Shown: piece by piece, positions 16,984 through 25,131 of the stretch
How the letters are laid out: each line of letters begins with the position of its first letter
Numbering within the stretch: position 1 is the first letter of the stretch
Assembly (NCBI GenBank): GCA_964463485.1
Contig: CAYXDO010000089.1
Location: 1 to 43,521 of the forward strand
Reading direction: 5' to 3'
DNA: 43,521 nt
Origin: CAYXDO01 sp964463485
GTDB taxonomy: Bacteria; Myxococcota; Kuafuiibacteriia; Kuafuiibacteriales; Kuafuiibacteriaceae
Notes under the pieces: model-generated
Databases searched by the model: none
What the model saw: the letters and a program-made list of their open reading frames with translations, nothing else
What the model was told of the DNA's origin: nothing
Made by a program: the position numbers and the translations under genes

Positions 16984-18206
16984 TTCTGGAATTTCCGACG
17001 AGGACGTCTGCAGCGTCCCAGGAGGACGAGGCACGAGATCAGACCCGCAATTTCGAAGAAATTCGGCTTCGAGCGCCGCGCGCGACAATCACACCCGGGC
17101 TCGGTCGGCGGGGGTGGATCGTCGATTCCGAGTTGACTCTTCACGAGCGGCCAAATGGGTTCGCAGAACTGGTGAATGGGCGACGCCGCGGGGCACTCGA
17201 GGATCCCGCGAATTTCGTCGAGATTCCAGGCTCCTTCGAAAGCTCCGGCAGGCTCCTGCCGACCGACCGCGAAGTGGTCGATCCACGGCCATCCGCAGAC
17301 CCAGAGGTCGCCCCCGACCATGCCCGTGCAGGCATTTCTGACAGGCGATGGCATGAGCTCGAAGGTTCGCCCGGAGTCCTCGGATCGGAACATCCTGGCG
17401 GTCGACGAGACCCACACCGTTCGACCGTCTTCGGAGAAGGTGGCGTCTCGAATCGCCAAAGTCGAAGTCAGAACCAGCGAGAGGGAGTCTCCGGAGTCGC
17501 TGCTCCGGTACAGGTACTCGGCCTCGATGCCTCCTGACCGGACCAGGATGAGCTCCTGGTCGACCGGGCTCACCGCCAGGAGCTCGAGGGTCCCGGAGTC
17601 CGGAAGGACGTGCGCTCGCTCGACGAAGGTCTGACCTCCATCGTCGCTGCGAAAAATCCACGTGGCAGAGGGCCGATAGAACCAACCGGTGGCGTACACT
17701 CGGTCGCTGTTCGTGGGAGCGTAGCGGACGGCGCTCGCGATCGTGTGCGAGCGAGTGAATACAGTGCTCGTGAACGTGAGCCCGTCGTCGCTTCGGAAAA
17801 TGGTAGCCGTCGAAGACATCACGGTGGTCGTGGCCAGCAACCGCCGACGGTCTGGGCTGACTGCGACATCGCTGACGTCCGCGCCGGCTATCGTTCGGTC
17901 GAAGGTGCAGCCCCCGTCGGTCGAGATGAACAGGCCCTCGGACGAGGGAACGACGATCGCTCCATTGTCGAGCCACAGCGGGTGAGGGTCCTCGATCTTC
18001 GAGTAGCCGACGGACTCATCGCAGATCCAGTCCCAGGTCGTGCCTGAGTCTCGAGAGATGACGAGACCGAAGGTCGTCCCGATGATGATGTCGGAGCCGT
18101 CACTCGAAGAGCGCTCGGTAACGGAGACCGTGGCGGGGAAGCGCCCGTGCGCGAGTGCGCTGGGTGAGGAAAACAGCAGGGCGAGGAAGAGGACTCGGGG
18201 GCTCAG
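16980..18206 (-). CDS. Secreted Asp-box (BNR) repeat protein with MYXO-CTERM-like tail
   Basis: A 408-aa secreted protein. The signal peptide SPRVLFLALLFSSPSALAHG starts immediately after CTG 18206, which overlaps the rpoZ stop as CTGA; no ATG, GTG or TTG lies nearby in frame, so CTG initiation is the likeliest reading. The body has repeated Asp-box motifs: SRDSGTTWDW, STDGGCTF, RSDDGLTF, RSDDGGQTF, RSSDSGDS, RSEDSGRTF, as in sialidase/Vps10-like propellers. The C-terminus, GCDCRARRSK followed by a helix (IAGLISCLVLLG) and RCRRPRRK, resembles a MYXO-CTERM sorting tail, predicting surface anchoring. It is translationally linked to rpoZ upstream and the GH31 gene downstream, so it may be a carbohydrate-related surface protein. 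Confidence 0.8.
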   Translation of the reverse strand: MSPRVLFLALLFSSPSALAHGRFPATVSVTERSSSDGSDIIIGTTFGLVISRDSGTTWDWICDESVGYSKIEDPHPLWLDNGAIVVPSSEGLFISTDGGCTFDRTIAGADVSDVAVSPDRRRLLATTTVMSSTATIFRSDDGLTFTSTVFTRSHTIASAVRYAPTNSDRVYATGWFYRPSATWIFRSDDGGQTFVERAHVLPDSGTLELLAVSPVDQELILVRSGGIEAEYLYRSSDSGDSLSLVLTSTLAIRDATFSEDGRTVWVSSTARMFRSEDSGRTFELMPSPVRNACTGMVGGDLWVCGWPWIDHFAVGRQEPAGAFEGAWNLDEIRGILECPAASPIHQFCEPIWPLVKSQLGIDDPPPPTEPGCDCRARRSKPNFFEIAGLISCLVLLGRCRRPRRKFQK

Positions 18207-18505
18207 AACACGGACTTGGCCGTCATGGGAGCGGCTTGTACGGCTTCGCGCTTCTTGCGTGGATCGCCGTAAGTGGCCTTGAGCTCGGATGGGGTCGATT
18301 TCATCACGTCGCGGAGGTTCTTGTCGAAGCGGACGGCGCCCGCGGCGATCTCTCGCAGCGCGAGCACGGGGGCTTTGTTCTTCGGATGCTCGACCAGAGC
18401 GGGGGCGCCCTTCAGCAGTTGCCGGGTACGCGCCGTTGCGAGCAAAACGAGAGCGAAGCGGTTCTCGATTTCTTCGAGACAGTCTTCGACGGTTACACGA
18501 GCCAT
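18203..18505 (-). CDS. rpoZ: RNA polymerase omega subunit
   Basis: A 100-aa protein whose N-terminus (ARVTVEDCLEEIENRFALVL, then ATARTRQL) is the classical omega signature. The following AREIAAG-like helix and basic C-terminal tail also fit the family. Omega stabilises beta-prime and aids RNA polymerase assembly. No gmk or spoT neighbour is present, unlike many genomes. Instead rpoZ opens a minus-strand operon with the Asp-box and GH31 genes. Its start codon shares CATG with the divergent gene at 18504, so its promoter must lie within that gene's coding sequence. No clear Shine-Dalgarno is seen. Confidence 0.92.
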   Translation of the reverse strand: MARVTVEDCLEEIENRFALVLLATARTRQLLKGAPALVEHPKNKAPVLALREIAAGAVRFDKNLRDVMKSTPSELKATYGDPRKKREAVQAAPMTAKSVF

Positions 18506-19643
18506 GGAGGCCGGAGATAGAGGGGTCGGCGAGCGACGTCAAGCTCGGATCGGGCGTTGGGCGTTTGGCTGGGCGCTCCTTTGGGCGTCGCAGGCGGCGC
18601 CCGCGAGCGCGATGCCCGAAGTTCGTGCGGTGCTCACGCGCGGCGACGCGGGAAGCTCCGAGCTCGTTCACTACGCGCCCAATGCGAGCGGAGCGATCCT
18701 ACCAGAGCGGGGTCGCCGGGTCTTGCACGACCCGGGAGCTCCGCCGGCCGCGTTGTTTCTTCGAGACCGGGCGCTCGTGTGCGTCGCGCGAGAGCACCGA
18801 ACCGACCTGTGGTCCCTGCCCTACTCCGAGCTGCCGGGCGAGCTTCTCATCTCGGGCGTCACGCCGAGGCTGAGCCCGCTGGTTCTCGAGGACGGAACGA
18901 TCGTGGTGAGCCGCACCAAGGCCCGCGTCGATCGAGGAACGCAGCTCGCGGCCGAGCGGTTCAGCATCGCGTTTGCCACGCCGAAGGGGATCGTGGAGCC
19001 GTACGAAGTCGAGGCCTTCTTTCTGTGGCCCTTCGGCGCCAAGGGCTCCACCGTGTACGTGCTCCAGATCGACACACACGGGACACGTATCCTCGCCATG
19101 AATTCACTCGCCAAGAATTCGCGCGCAGGCCCGGAGCTCGTCGCCGATCTCGGCCGGTCCCACGTACGAGATCCGGTGGTGACTCGCGACGGGCTGGTCG
19201 TCACCGAGCGCACGGAGAGCTCCGCGTGGATCTCTCGAATCCAGCGTGGCGTCTCGCGTCGTTCGTTTGAGATCAAAGGAGCTTCGACGCTGCTCGGCCG
19301 TCCTGTCGGCGGGGACGGAGAGCTGCTGGTGTCCATCTCGCCGGCTTGGGACCGCGGGTTCCTTCAGGTCGTCGGACCTCGAGGTGCTGTGACGATAGAG
19401 CTCCCCGACGGATCGCCGATTCCGCTTGCAGCAGAAGGGACCGCGGCGGTGGTTCGTGTGCAGAGTCAGGCCGGTCATCGGCACTTCGCGCTCGACGTGG
19501 CCGGCTGCGGAGCCAAGGCTTGCGTCGGAGCGCCGATCGAGCTCGTCGCCGACGGGGTGCTCTCTTCGGTGCAGATAGCGAAAGCGAAGCGAGAGCGAAC
19601 TAGGGCGCGTGAAGCGTTCGGTCGTTTCGAGGACGGTGAATGA
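18504..19643 (+). CDS. Secreted protein of unknown function
   Basis: A 379-aa protein. ATG 18504 gives a long signal peptide (charged start to residue ~17, hydrophobic GRWAFGWALLWASQAAPASA, then MPEV). The start codon overlaps the divergent rpoZ start by 2 bp. The mature part has WD40/TolB-like beta units (LFLRDRALVCVAREHRTDLW, SPLVLEDGTIVVSRTKAR, RDPVVTRDGLVVTERTES), suggesting a six- or seven-bladed propeller, with one Cys pair near the end (GCGAKAC). No catalytic residues are recognised. It overlaps the next gene as ATGA, so it is coupled to the transglycosylase-like protein and may act with it at the cell wall. Confidence 0.75.
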   Translation: MEAGDRGVGERRQARIGRWAFGWALLWASQAAPASAMPEVRAVLTRGDAGSSELVHYAPNASGAILPERGRRVLHDPGAPPAALFLRDRALVCVAREHRTDLWSLPYSELPGELLISGVTPRLSPLVLEDGTIVVSRTKARVDRGTQLAAERFSIAFATPKGIVEPYEVEAFFLWPFGAKGSTVYVLQIDTHGTRILAMNSLAKNSRAGPELVADLGRSHVRDPVVTRDGLVVTERTESSAWISRIQRGVSRRSFEIKGASTLLGRPVGGDGELLVSISPAWDRGFLQVVGPRGAVTIELPDGSPIPLAAEGTAAVVRVQSQAGHRHFALDVAGCGAKACVGAPIELVADGVLSSVQIAKAKRERTRAREAFGRFEDGE

Positions 19644-20812
19644 AGGTCGGCGTACGCCTCGCGATCGCAATGTTCGTCCCGTGGATCGCCGCCGAGGCTC
19701 GGGCGGCGTGCCCGGCGTCCACGTCGTGTGCCTATCAGCCAGCCATGGGCACCAACCCGGACCCGCCGGATTTCGTGGAGCTCCTCGAGGCCGCAACGCG
19801 GGATGGGCTCCCTGGCGCGGTAGATCTTCCAGCGATCGAAGCGGGACCTTCGCGGACGCTCACGCGAGCTCCGATCGCCTGCGCGACGACCCGCGCCATC
19901 GCGGCGGTGGAGAGCTCGATGCTGCAGTTCTGCGACAGCACCGGCATCACGGTGATCAGCTTCGACTGCGGCTATGGAGTAATGCAGGTGACCACGGGTG
20001 CGTCGAGGTACGGCGAGGAGCTCGCGTCGAGCGTGGAGGTGAACGTCGGAGCGGGCACCGAGATCTTGGTGGGCAAATGGAACGCCGAGTACGGAGGCTC
20101 GATTGGTGAGTCTGATCCGAGTATCATCGAATCTTGGTACTACTCATTTTGGGCGTATAATGGGTTCGTTTATTCGAATCACCCGGAGAACCCATCCCTG
20201 CCGCCCAATCGCCCTCCCTACAACGGTCCGGGAGCGTTGCCACGTGGTGACTATCCGTACCAGGAGCTCGTGCTCGGCATGATTCGAAACCCATACGATG
20301 GGTTGTGGGATCCGATCGAAGTCACTTATCCGGCGCCGGGATCGATCGACGCCGATCCGCAGTCGCTGCCCGCCATCGAGCCGGAGCATGTTTCGCTTTG
20401 TCCTCCTGCCTGCCCGGACTGCGACGGAGGCGTTCTGGACGACGCAGCGGCCCCGGACGCCACGCCGGTCATGGACGCGGCGCCTGATCGCGACGCGGCC
20501 GAGCAAGGAGACGCTGCGGTCGTGGTCGACGCGAGCGCGCTCTCAGATGGAGCCGTCGTCGACGCGGGAGCCGTTGGCGCGGAGACGGGAGCGGACGCCT
20601 CGGACGTCGATGCGCAGTCGCAGGACGTGCTCAAGTTTCGACCTGGTCACGAAGAGCTGGAAGGGCTCCTGCCCGCCGGGAGCATCGGTGGCGCGGCTTG
20701 TCGCTGTAGGCGGACGGGCTCTAGGTGGGATCCGTTGGTCGGAGGTCTCTTTCTGTTCAGCCTCGCTCGAACAGCGCGGCGGCGCCCATGCCGCCGCCTA
20801 CGCACATCGTGA
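19640..20812 (+). CDS. Lytic-transglycosylase-like protein with MYXO-CTERM-like tail
   Basis: A 390-aa exported protein. The signal peptide (KVGVRLAIAMFVPWIAAEARA) leads to a SLT/lysozyme-like domain: likely catalytic E91 in AAVESSMLQF and GYGVMQVT (residues 111-118), a pattern of lytic transglycosylases. An Asp/Ala-rich linker (about 265-340; DAAAPDATPVMDAAPDRD) follows. The C-terminus has ACRCRRTGS, a hydrophobic stretch (WDPLVGGLFLFSLA) and RTARRRP, a MYXO-CTERM-like layout. It would cleave peptidoglycan or a related polymer while anchored at the surface. Its last 56 bp overlap the convergent thiolase gene, so the basic end of the tail is encoded antisense to the thiolase C-terminus. It is coupled to the upstream gene by ATGA. 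Confidence 0.8.
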   Translation: MKVGVRLAIAMFVPWIAAEARAACPASTSCAYQPAMGTNPDPPDFVELLEAATRDGLPGAVDLPAIEAGPSRTLTRAPIACATTRAIAAVESSMLQFCDSTGITVISFDCGYGVMQVTTGASRYGEELASSVEVNVGAGTEILVGKWNAEYGGSIGESDPSIIESWYYSFWAYNGFVYSNHPENPSLPPNRPPYNGPGALPRGDYPYQELVLGMIRNPYDGLWDPIEVTYPAPGSIDADPQSLPAIEPEHVSLCPPACPDCDGGVLDDAAAPDATPVMDAAPDRDAAEQGDAAVVVDASALSDGAVVDAGAVGAETGADASDVDAQSQDVLKFRPGHEELEGLLPAGSIGGAACRCRRTGSRWDPLVGGLFLFSLARTARRRPCRRLRTS

Positions 20813-21947
20813 CGATTCCAAAGCGACCCTCGCGACGGCCGAGCTCGTGGAGCAGGGTCGCGGTCATCCTCGCGCCGGTTGCGCCGAGCGGGTGACCGAT
20901 CGCGATCGCGCCTCCGTTCGGATTGAGCTGGGCGTCGGACACGCCGAGCTCGCGTTGACAGTACACCGCTTGCGCGGCGAAGGCCTCGTTCATCTCGACG
21001 ACGTCGAGGTCGCCGATCGATCCGCCCGTGCGAGCGAGCAGCTTTCGCACCGCCGGGACCGGACCGATTCCCATGAGCGCGGGATCGACGCCCGCCGTCG
21101 CATAGCCGCGCAGCGTACCAAGCGGTTTGAGCCCAAACGAATCTGCAGCCTTGCGCGACATGACCAGCGAGACGGCCGCGCCATCGGAGAGAGGTGACGA
21201 GTTGCCGGCGGTGACGGTGCCGTCCTTTTTGAAGGCCGGCTTGAGCGCGGTCAGGCCCTCGAGCGTCGTGTCCGGGCGCACCAGCTCATCGCGGACGAAG
21301 GTCTTCGTGAAGCGCTGACCTCTGTCGTCGTAGGCGACCGCGTCGATCGGCACGATCTCCGCGTCGAAAGACTTGCGCTCGATCGCCGCCGACGCCTTCT
21401 TGTGCGAGCCATACGCAAACTCGTCTTGCGCGCGCCGAGTGACCTCGTAGCGAGCGGACACGTTCTCGGCCGTGATACCCATAGGCGCGTAAACGTCGGG
21501 CACGCGATCGGTGACGTCGGGGCTCATGGTGGGCTTGTTGCCGCCCATGGGGACCATGGTCATCGACTCCACACCGCCAGCGAGGATCACGTCAGCCTGT
21601 CCGGTGGCGACCTTGCCCGCGGCCATGGCGATCGCTTCGATTCCGGACGAGCAGAAGCGGTTCACGGTGACTGCGCTGACGGTATACGGCAGGCCCGCCG
21701 CGAGCGCGGAGATTCGCGCCACGTTCAAGCCTTGCTCACCCTCGGGCATGGCACATCCGACCATGACGTCTTCGATGCGGTCGAGTGGAACGCCAAGCCC
21801 GGTGGCCTTCTCGAGAGTCTTCTTCATGACTTGAGCCAAGAGGTCATCCGGGCGAGTGAGCGTCAGCGCCCCCTTCTTCGCGCGACCCACGGCGGACCGA
21901 TGGGCGAGGACGATGACTGTGTCGTCGGATCGGCGTTCGAATTTCAT
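20757..21947 (-). CDS. Thiolase (acetyl-CoA acyltransferase)
   Basis: A 396-aa enzyme of the thiolase superfamily. The nucleophile is C99 in NRFCSSGIEAIAMAAG; the GHPLGATGAR motif carries the catalytic His, and CVGGGMG near the C-terminus carries the second Cys. It catalyses thiolytic cleavage of 3-ketoacyl-CoA in beta-oxidation, or the reverse Claisen condensation; FadA-like (degradative) seems more likely, but acetyl-CoA acetyltransferase is not excluded. It has no fadB neighbour. The 12-bp array at 22021-22124 lies 74 bp upstream of the start and could overlap its control region. The 3' end overlaps the convergent gene by 56 bp. Confidence 0.92.
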   Translation of the reverse strand: MKFERRSDDTVIVLAHRSAVGRAKKGALTLTRPDDLLAQVMKKTLEKATGLGVPLDRIEDVMVGCAMPEGEQGLNVARISALAAGLPYTVSAVTVNRFCSSGIEAIAMAAGKVATGQADVILAGGVESMTMVPMGGNKPTMSPDVTDRVPDVYAPMGITAENVSARYEVTRRAQDEFAYGSHKKASAAIERKSFDAEIVPIDAVAYDDRGQRFTKTFVRDELVRPDTTLEGLTALKPAFKKDGTVTAGNSSPLSDGAAVSLVMSRKAADSFGLKPLGTLRGYATAGVDPALMGIGPVPAVRKLLARTGGSIGDLDVVEMNEAFAAQAVYCQRELGVSDAQLNPNGGAIAIGHPLGATGARMTATLLHELGRREGRFGIVTMCVGGGMGAAALFERG

Positions 21948-22020
21948 GGAATGGGCCTAGCACTCCAGATTCGAAGTGTCACGGGCGCCGGAGCCCCGGA
22001 GCGTCGGAGCGGCGTGAGCT

Positions 22021-22124
22021 CGTTGGAACCGTCGTTGGAACCGTCGTTGGAACCGTCGTTGGAACCGTCGTTAGAACCGTCGTTAGAACCGTCGTTAGAA
22101 CCGTCGGTGGAACCGTCGGAACCG
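22021..22124. repeat. 12-bp tandem array (CGTTGGAACCGT)
   Basis: Eight contiguous 12-bp copies: four of CGTTGGAACCGT, three of the CGTTAGAACCGT variant, one CGGTGGAACCGT, then a partial copy. Variants are clustered, as expected from local duplication. The unit contains GGAACC-like dyad character. It lies between two minus-strand genes, upstream of the thiolase start. Confidence 0.95.
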
Positions 22125-22186
22125 GCAACGGGCCGGCGCCGGTGGTGATTTGGAGTATGAGCCCTCGCAGAAACACGGCACGCGAC

Positions 22187-22915
22187 TCAGACGAGCCCAC
22201 GATGTTTCTTGGCTTTGCCGTCCTTCTTGGCGGTCGCTCCGCGGGCGTCGAGGACGCCGCGTTTTTCGCGTGGGGGAAGAGAGCCCGAGGCGAGCTTCGT
22301 GGCGCGGCCGCGCCAGCACCCAGGGTCCGACGCGAGCATTCGACCCACTTTTTCGAGCGCGCGTTTGAACATCTCGGTCCGATCTTCGACCGTCAGCTCG
22401 CCCTGGTAGACTCGGCCGGCCCTGATCGCGGGAGACACAGGGAGCCTGCCGAGCTCCTCGAGGAAAGCGGGAGCGTCCTTTCCTCCGATGAATCCCAGCG
22501 CGTACAGGCAACCATCGAGCACCCAGAACAACTCATCGTCGGTCACGTGCAGCTGACGTATTCGTTCGATCAAGAACGGGCTGGCGATCGAGGCTTCGCG
22601 GCCGAACGCGGCGAGCGCTTTTGCGAGATTCACGACGGCACCGGGGGCAGCAGCGTCGCGGAGGCACAGCGCCAAGATCGGGATCACCGACTCGGGCAGC
22701 TCGCCCAGCCGAGCCTTGTTGCGCAAGGCGATGGCGGCCCAGGTAGCATGGTCCGGAGAGTCCGTGGCGAGGTCGGCATAGAGCGCGAGCAGGGCGCGCC
22801 AGGGGAGCGCCGCGCAGGAACCCAGCACATCGGGCTGACCCATTCGCCGAACGTACGCCCGTTGCCCTCGGACGTGTAGCCAAACATCACCGGAAAAACA
22901 GCGCAGATCCACCAA
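22187..22915 (-). CDS. Hypothetical helical-repeat protein (HEAT/ARM-like)
   Basis: A 242-aa protein I cannot name. It is alpha-helical with repeated helical pairs (ATWAAIALRNKARLGELPES, then VIPILALCLRDAA; VVNLAKALAAFGREASIASP; ELFWVLDGCLYALGFIGGKD), resembling HEAT or armadillo repeats. The C-terminus is basic (GATAKKDGKAKKHRG), which could bind nucleic acid or polyphosphate. A purine-rich GGGGGAAGG lies upstream of two consecutive possible starts, TTG 22915 and GTG 22912. No signal peptide. The 12-bp array lies downstream of its stop. Confidence 0.65.
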   Translation of the reverse strand: MVDLRCFSGDVWLHVRGQRAYVRRMGQPDVLGSCAALPWRALLALYADLATDSPDHATWAAIALRNKARLGELPESVIPILALCLRDAAAPGAVVNLAKALAAFGREASIASPFLIERIRQLHVTDDELFWVLDGCLYALGFIGGKDAPAFLEELGRLPVSPAIRAGRVYQGELTVEDRTEMFKRALEKVGRMLASDPGCWRGRATKLASGSLPPREKRGVLDARGATAKKDGKAKKHRGLV

Positions 22916-22985
22916 GTAAGCCTTCCCCCTTGAACGGAACTCGGCTAAGGTTCCGCGACTTCCGCGACTTCAGAAAGGACTACGC

Positions 22986-23378
22986 ATGAACATCCGCAAG
23001 CAAGGCAAGACCACCCTCGACACCGATCTTTTGGAGAAGCTCGCCTTCGCCCAAGGATCGAGCGGCAACATCACGGCGAAGGAAGCCAAGTCGGCGATCG
23101 CGACGGTGAAGAAGGACCTGAAGGGCGACCTCAAGTACACGACAGGCGCTGCCGCGTACAAGAAGGCGGAAGAAGCGATCTCGAAGACCTTCGAGTTGGC
23201 GATCAACAGCGGTTGGGTCAAGAGCGCGACGGCGCAGGAAGCCATTCAGGAGTTCATCAAAGGCGATGGCGACAAGAGTCTGAAGGGCACGCTCGCGCAG
23301 ATCCGCGAGGACGCCAAGACCGCGCAGCCGCCTCGAAGCACGTACTCGTCGTACAGCCGTTCTCGCTCGGCCTCCTGA
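22986..23378 (+). CDS. Small helical hypothetical protein
   Basis: A 130-aa protein with AAAGGA about 6 nt upstream of the ATG. It is Lys/Ala-rich and largely helical (KQGKTTLDTDLLEKLAFAQG, AIATVKKDLKGDL, AYKKAEEAISKTFELAINSG), with a Ser/Arg/Tyr-rich flexible end (STYSSYSRSRSAS). I recognise no domain. The codon usage and Shine-Dalgarno support a real and well-translated gene. No export signal. It precedes the fusion kinase by 31 bp and may share its transcript. Confidence 0.75.
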   Translation: MNIRKQGKTTLDTDLLEKLAFAQGSSGNITAKEAKSAIATVKKDLKGDLKYTTGAAAYKKAEEAISKTFELAINSGWVKSATAQEAIQEFIKGDGDKSLKGTLAQIREDAKTAQPPRSTYSSYSRSRSAS

Positions 23379-23409
23379 CTCCTAGACCCTGAGCCCCACA
23401 TCCGCGATT

Positions 23410-25131
23410 GTGAACCGAGAGGCTGTGGCGTGTGCGCGCGCTGCGGTCGAAGCATTCTCTTCCGTTCACTCTGAGCTCGTCGATCTCTCGATCGACCCGA
23501 AGCCACTGTCGGGATCGCGCAGCGGATCGAGCTTTGTATTTCGTGCGCGCGGTTCGGGGCAGACCGTGGTGGTCAAGCTCACGCTAGCGGGATCGTCACG
23601 GGAATTTCTCGCAGCTCGTTGGTTTCCGAATTTGGCGCCGCGTGTGTTGGCGCATGCGACGTTCCGGGAGCTGATCCACTCGGCGATCGATCGCGGTGAG
23701 TTCCGCTTCGCGCGCGAGCTCGATCGTGGGTTCCTCACCTGTGTGGCGCTCGAAGAGATCCCGGGAGCTCCGCTGCCGGCGTGGCCCACGAACGAGGCGT
23801 TGCGGCGCGCTGCCAGGGCCATCGCGACTTTGCACGGTTGCGGTGTGAAGCGGGGCGTGCCGGACCTCGCGATGCCGTCGCGACCGACCGCCCTTCATGC
23901 GCTGGCGTGTGAGTACCTTCGAGAAGTCACGCGGGCCGGATGGTTGAGCACGCGAGCTCGACGAGCGGTGCGGCGTGCGGTCGACGCGGCCGAGGCGCGG
24001 GCGCGCAGGTCCTTCAAGCGCTCGAGGCTGCGCGAGATACGTCGACCTTGCCATGGCGACCTGCGGCTCGAGAACATCCTCGACGACGGCGAGAGCGCCC
24101 GCTTGATCGACTTCGACCACGCGGGGATCGGCGATCCGGCGGTCGATCTGGCGATGTTCGTGAGCCGCAACCCTTTGAGTAAGTCCCAGGCGCTTCGTGT
24201 GTTGGACGCCTATGCCGAAGTGAGCCCAGATCGCGGCATCCTCGATCGATACTTCGGCCTAGCTCCGCTCGTGGCCATCACCGGCGCCCTCGGCGCGTTG
24301 CTCGACCTCAGAGACGTCGAGCTCGGACGGCGCTCGGTCACTGACCGACGCGACCAGGTCACGACTGTTTTTCCTCGCGTGATGGGCGAGCTCGAAGTCG
24401 CGATCCGAGGCGCTGGGGTGAGTTGGGACTCCGACGAGCTCTTCGAGCCGGCGCGGCGCGCGCGCTTGGGTGTTTGGGTGACTGTAGATGGAACGGCGGC
24501 CAGTCAGAAGACTCCGCTCGCTGCCGCGCTGGCCGCGGAGCTCGGGGTCCCCCATTTCAACACGGGAGCGTTCTATCGCTTTGTCGCACTCGTGGCGCTG
24601 GAGCGAGGCCTCGACGCGTCGATGCCGCGTGACCGCACGAAGCTCCTCGCCGAGCTCGAACGAAGGAAACCCACCCTTCTTCCGGATGGAACCATCGAAA
24701 GTATCGGGCGAGAGAGGATCGGGCGACGCTCGAGCGAGGTCCTCGAGGCACCTTCGGTCGAGCTCAGCGTGGCGGACTGGGCCGCGATTCCGAAGATCCG
24801 GCAGGTCGCCGAGGAAGTCTTTCGAGCGGCGTTCGTGACCGAAGGCGGCGTCGTGGAGGGTCGGGACGCCGGGACCGTCCTGGTCGCTGATGCCGCGCTC
24901 AAGATCTTCGTCGACGCGCCAATCGAGGCGCGCGCAGCCTGGCTCGCTCGTCGCTCAGGGTTGAGAGTGCGGGAGGCCAGACGACGAATCGAGATCCGCG
25001 ACGCCAAGGATAGGGGTCGACGGACCGACCCGCTTCGGCCAGCGCCTGGCGCGGTCCGGGTCGAAGCCCGACCCGACGCTGTTGCGTCAATCGCACACAA
25101 CCTGGCCGAGCGACTCAGGAGACGTCCTTGA
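23410..25131 (+). CDS. APH-like kinase fused to cytidylate-kinase-like domain
   Basis: A 573-aa two-domain protein. Residues about 25-330 are an aminoglycoside-phosphotransferase/choline-kinase-like fold: K56 in VVVKLT, Brenner motif CHGDLRLEN (215-221) and metal-binding LIDFD (232-236). Residues 354-573 match cytidylate kinase: VTVDG P-loop region, NTGAFYR (384-390), VVEGRDAGTV (481-490), KIFVDAP, RDAKDRGRR and DPLRPAPGAV. The P-loop is altered: GTAASQKT (361-368) keeps Lys and Thr but has Gln for the usual Gly before Lys, and the D of the DTGAxYR motif is Asn. So the substrate may differ from CMP. GTG start at 23410. The TGA stop overlaps the TTG start of the RNA ligase (TTGA), with AGGAG ahead, indicating coupling. 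Confidence 0.85.
   Translation: MNREAVACARAAVEAFSSVHSELVDLSIDPKPLSGSRSGSSFVFRARGSGQTVVVKLTLAGSSREFLAARWFPNLAPRVLAHATFRELIHSAIDRGEFRFARELDRGFLTCVALEEIPGAPLPAWPTNEALRRAARAIATLHGCGVKRGVPDLAMPSRPTALHALACEYLREVTRAGWLSTRARRAVRRAVDAAEARARRSFKRSRLREIRRPCHGDLRLENILDDGESARLIDFDHAGIGDPAVDLAMFVSRNPLSKSQALRVLDAYAEVSPDRGILDRYFGLAPLVAITGALGALLDLRDVELGRRSVTDRRDQVTTVFPRVMGELEVAIRGAGVSWDSDELFEPARRARLGVWVTVDGTAASQKTPLAAALAAELGVPHFNTGAFYRFVALVALERGLDASMPRDRTKLLAELERRKPTLLPDGTIESIGRERIGRRSSEVLEAPSVELSVADWAAIPKIRQVAEEVFRAAFVTEGGVVEGRDAGTVLVADAALKIFVDAPIEARAAWLARRSGLRVREARRRIEIRDAKDRGRRTDPLRPAPGAVRVEARPDAVASIAHNLAERLRRRP

Noticed and set aside
18207..18671. N-terminal extension of the Asp-box protein through rpoZ
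   Set aside because: It is an out-of-frame reading of rpoZ and the region beyond; composition is Arg-rich and the signal peptide starts at 18206.
22021..22124. Possible CRISPR array
   Set aside because: The 12-bp units are contiguous with no spacers and no cas genes are present.
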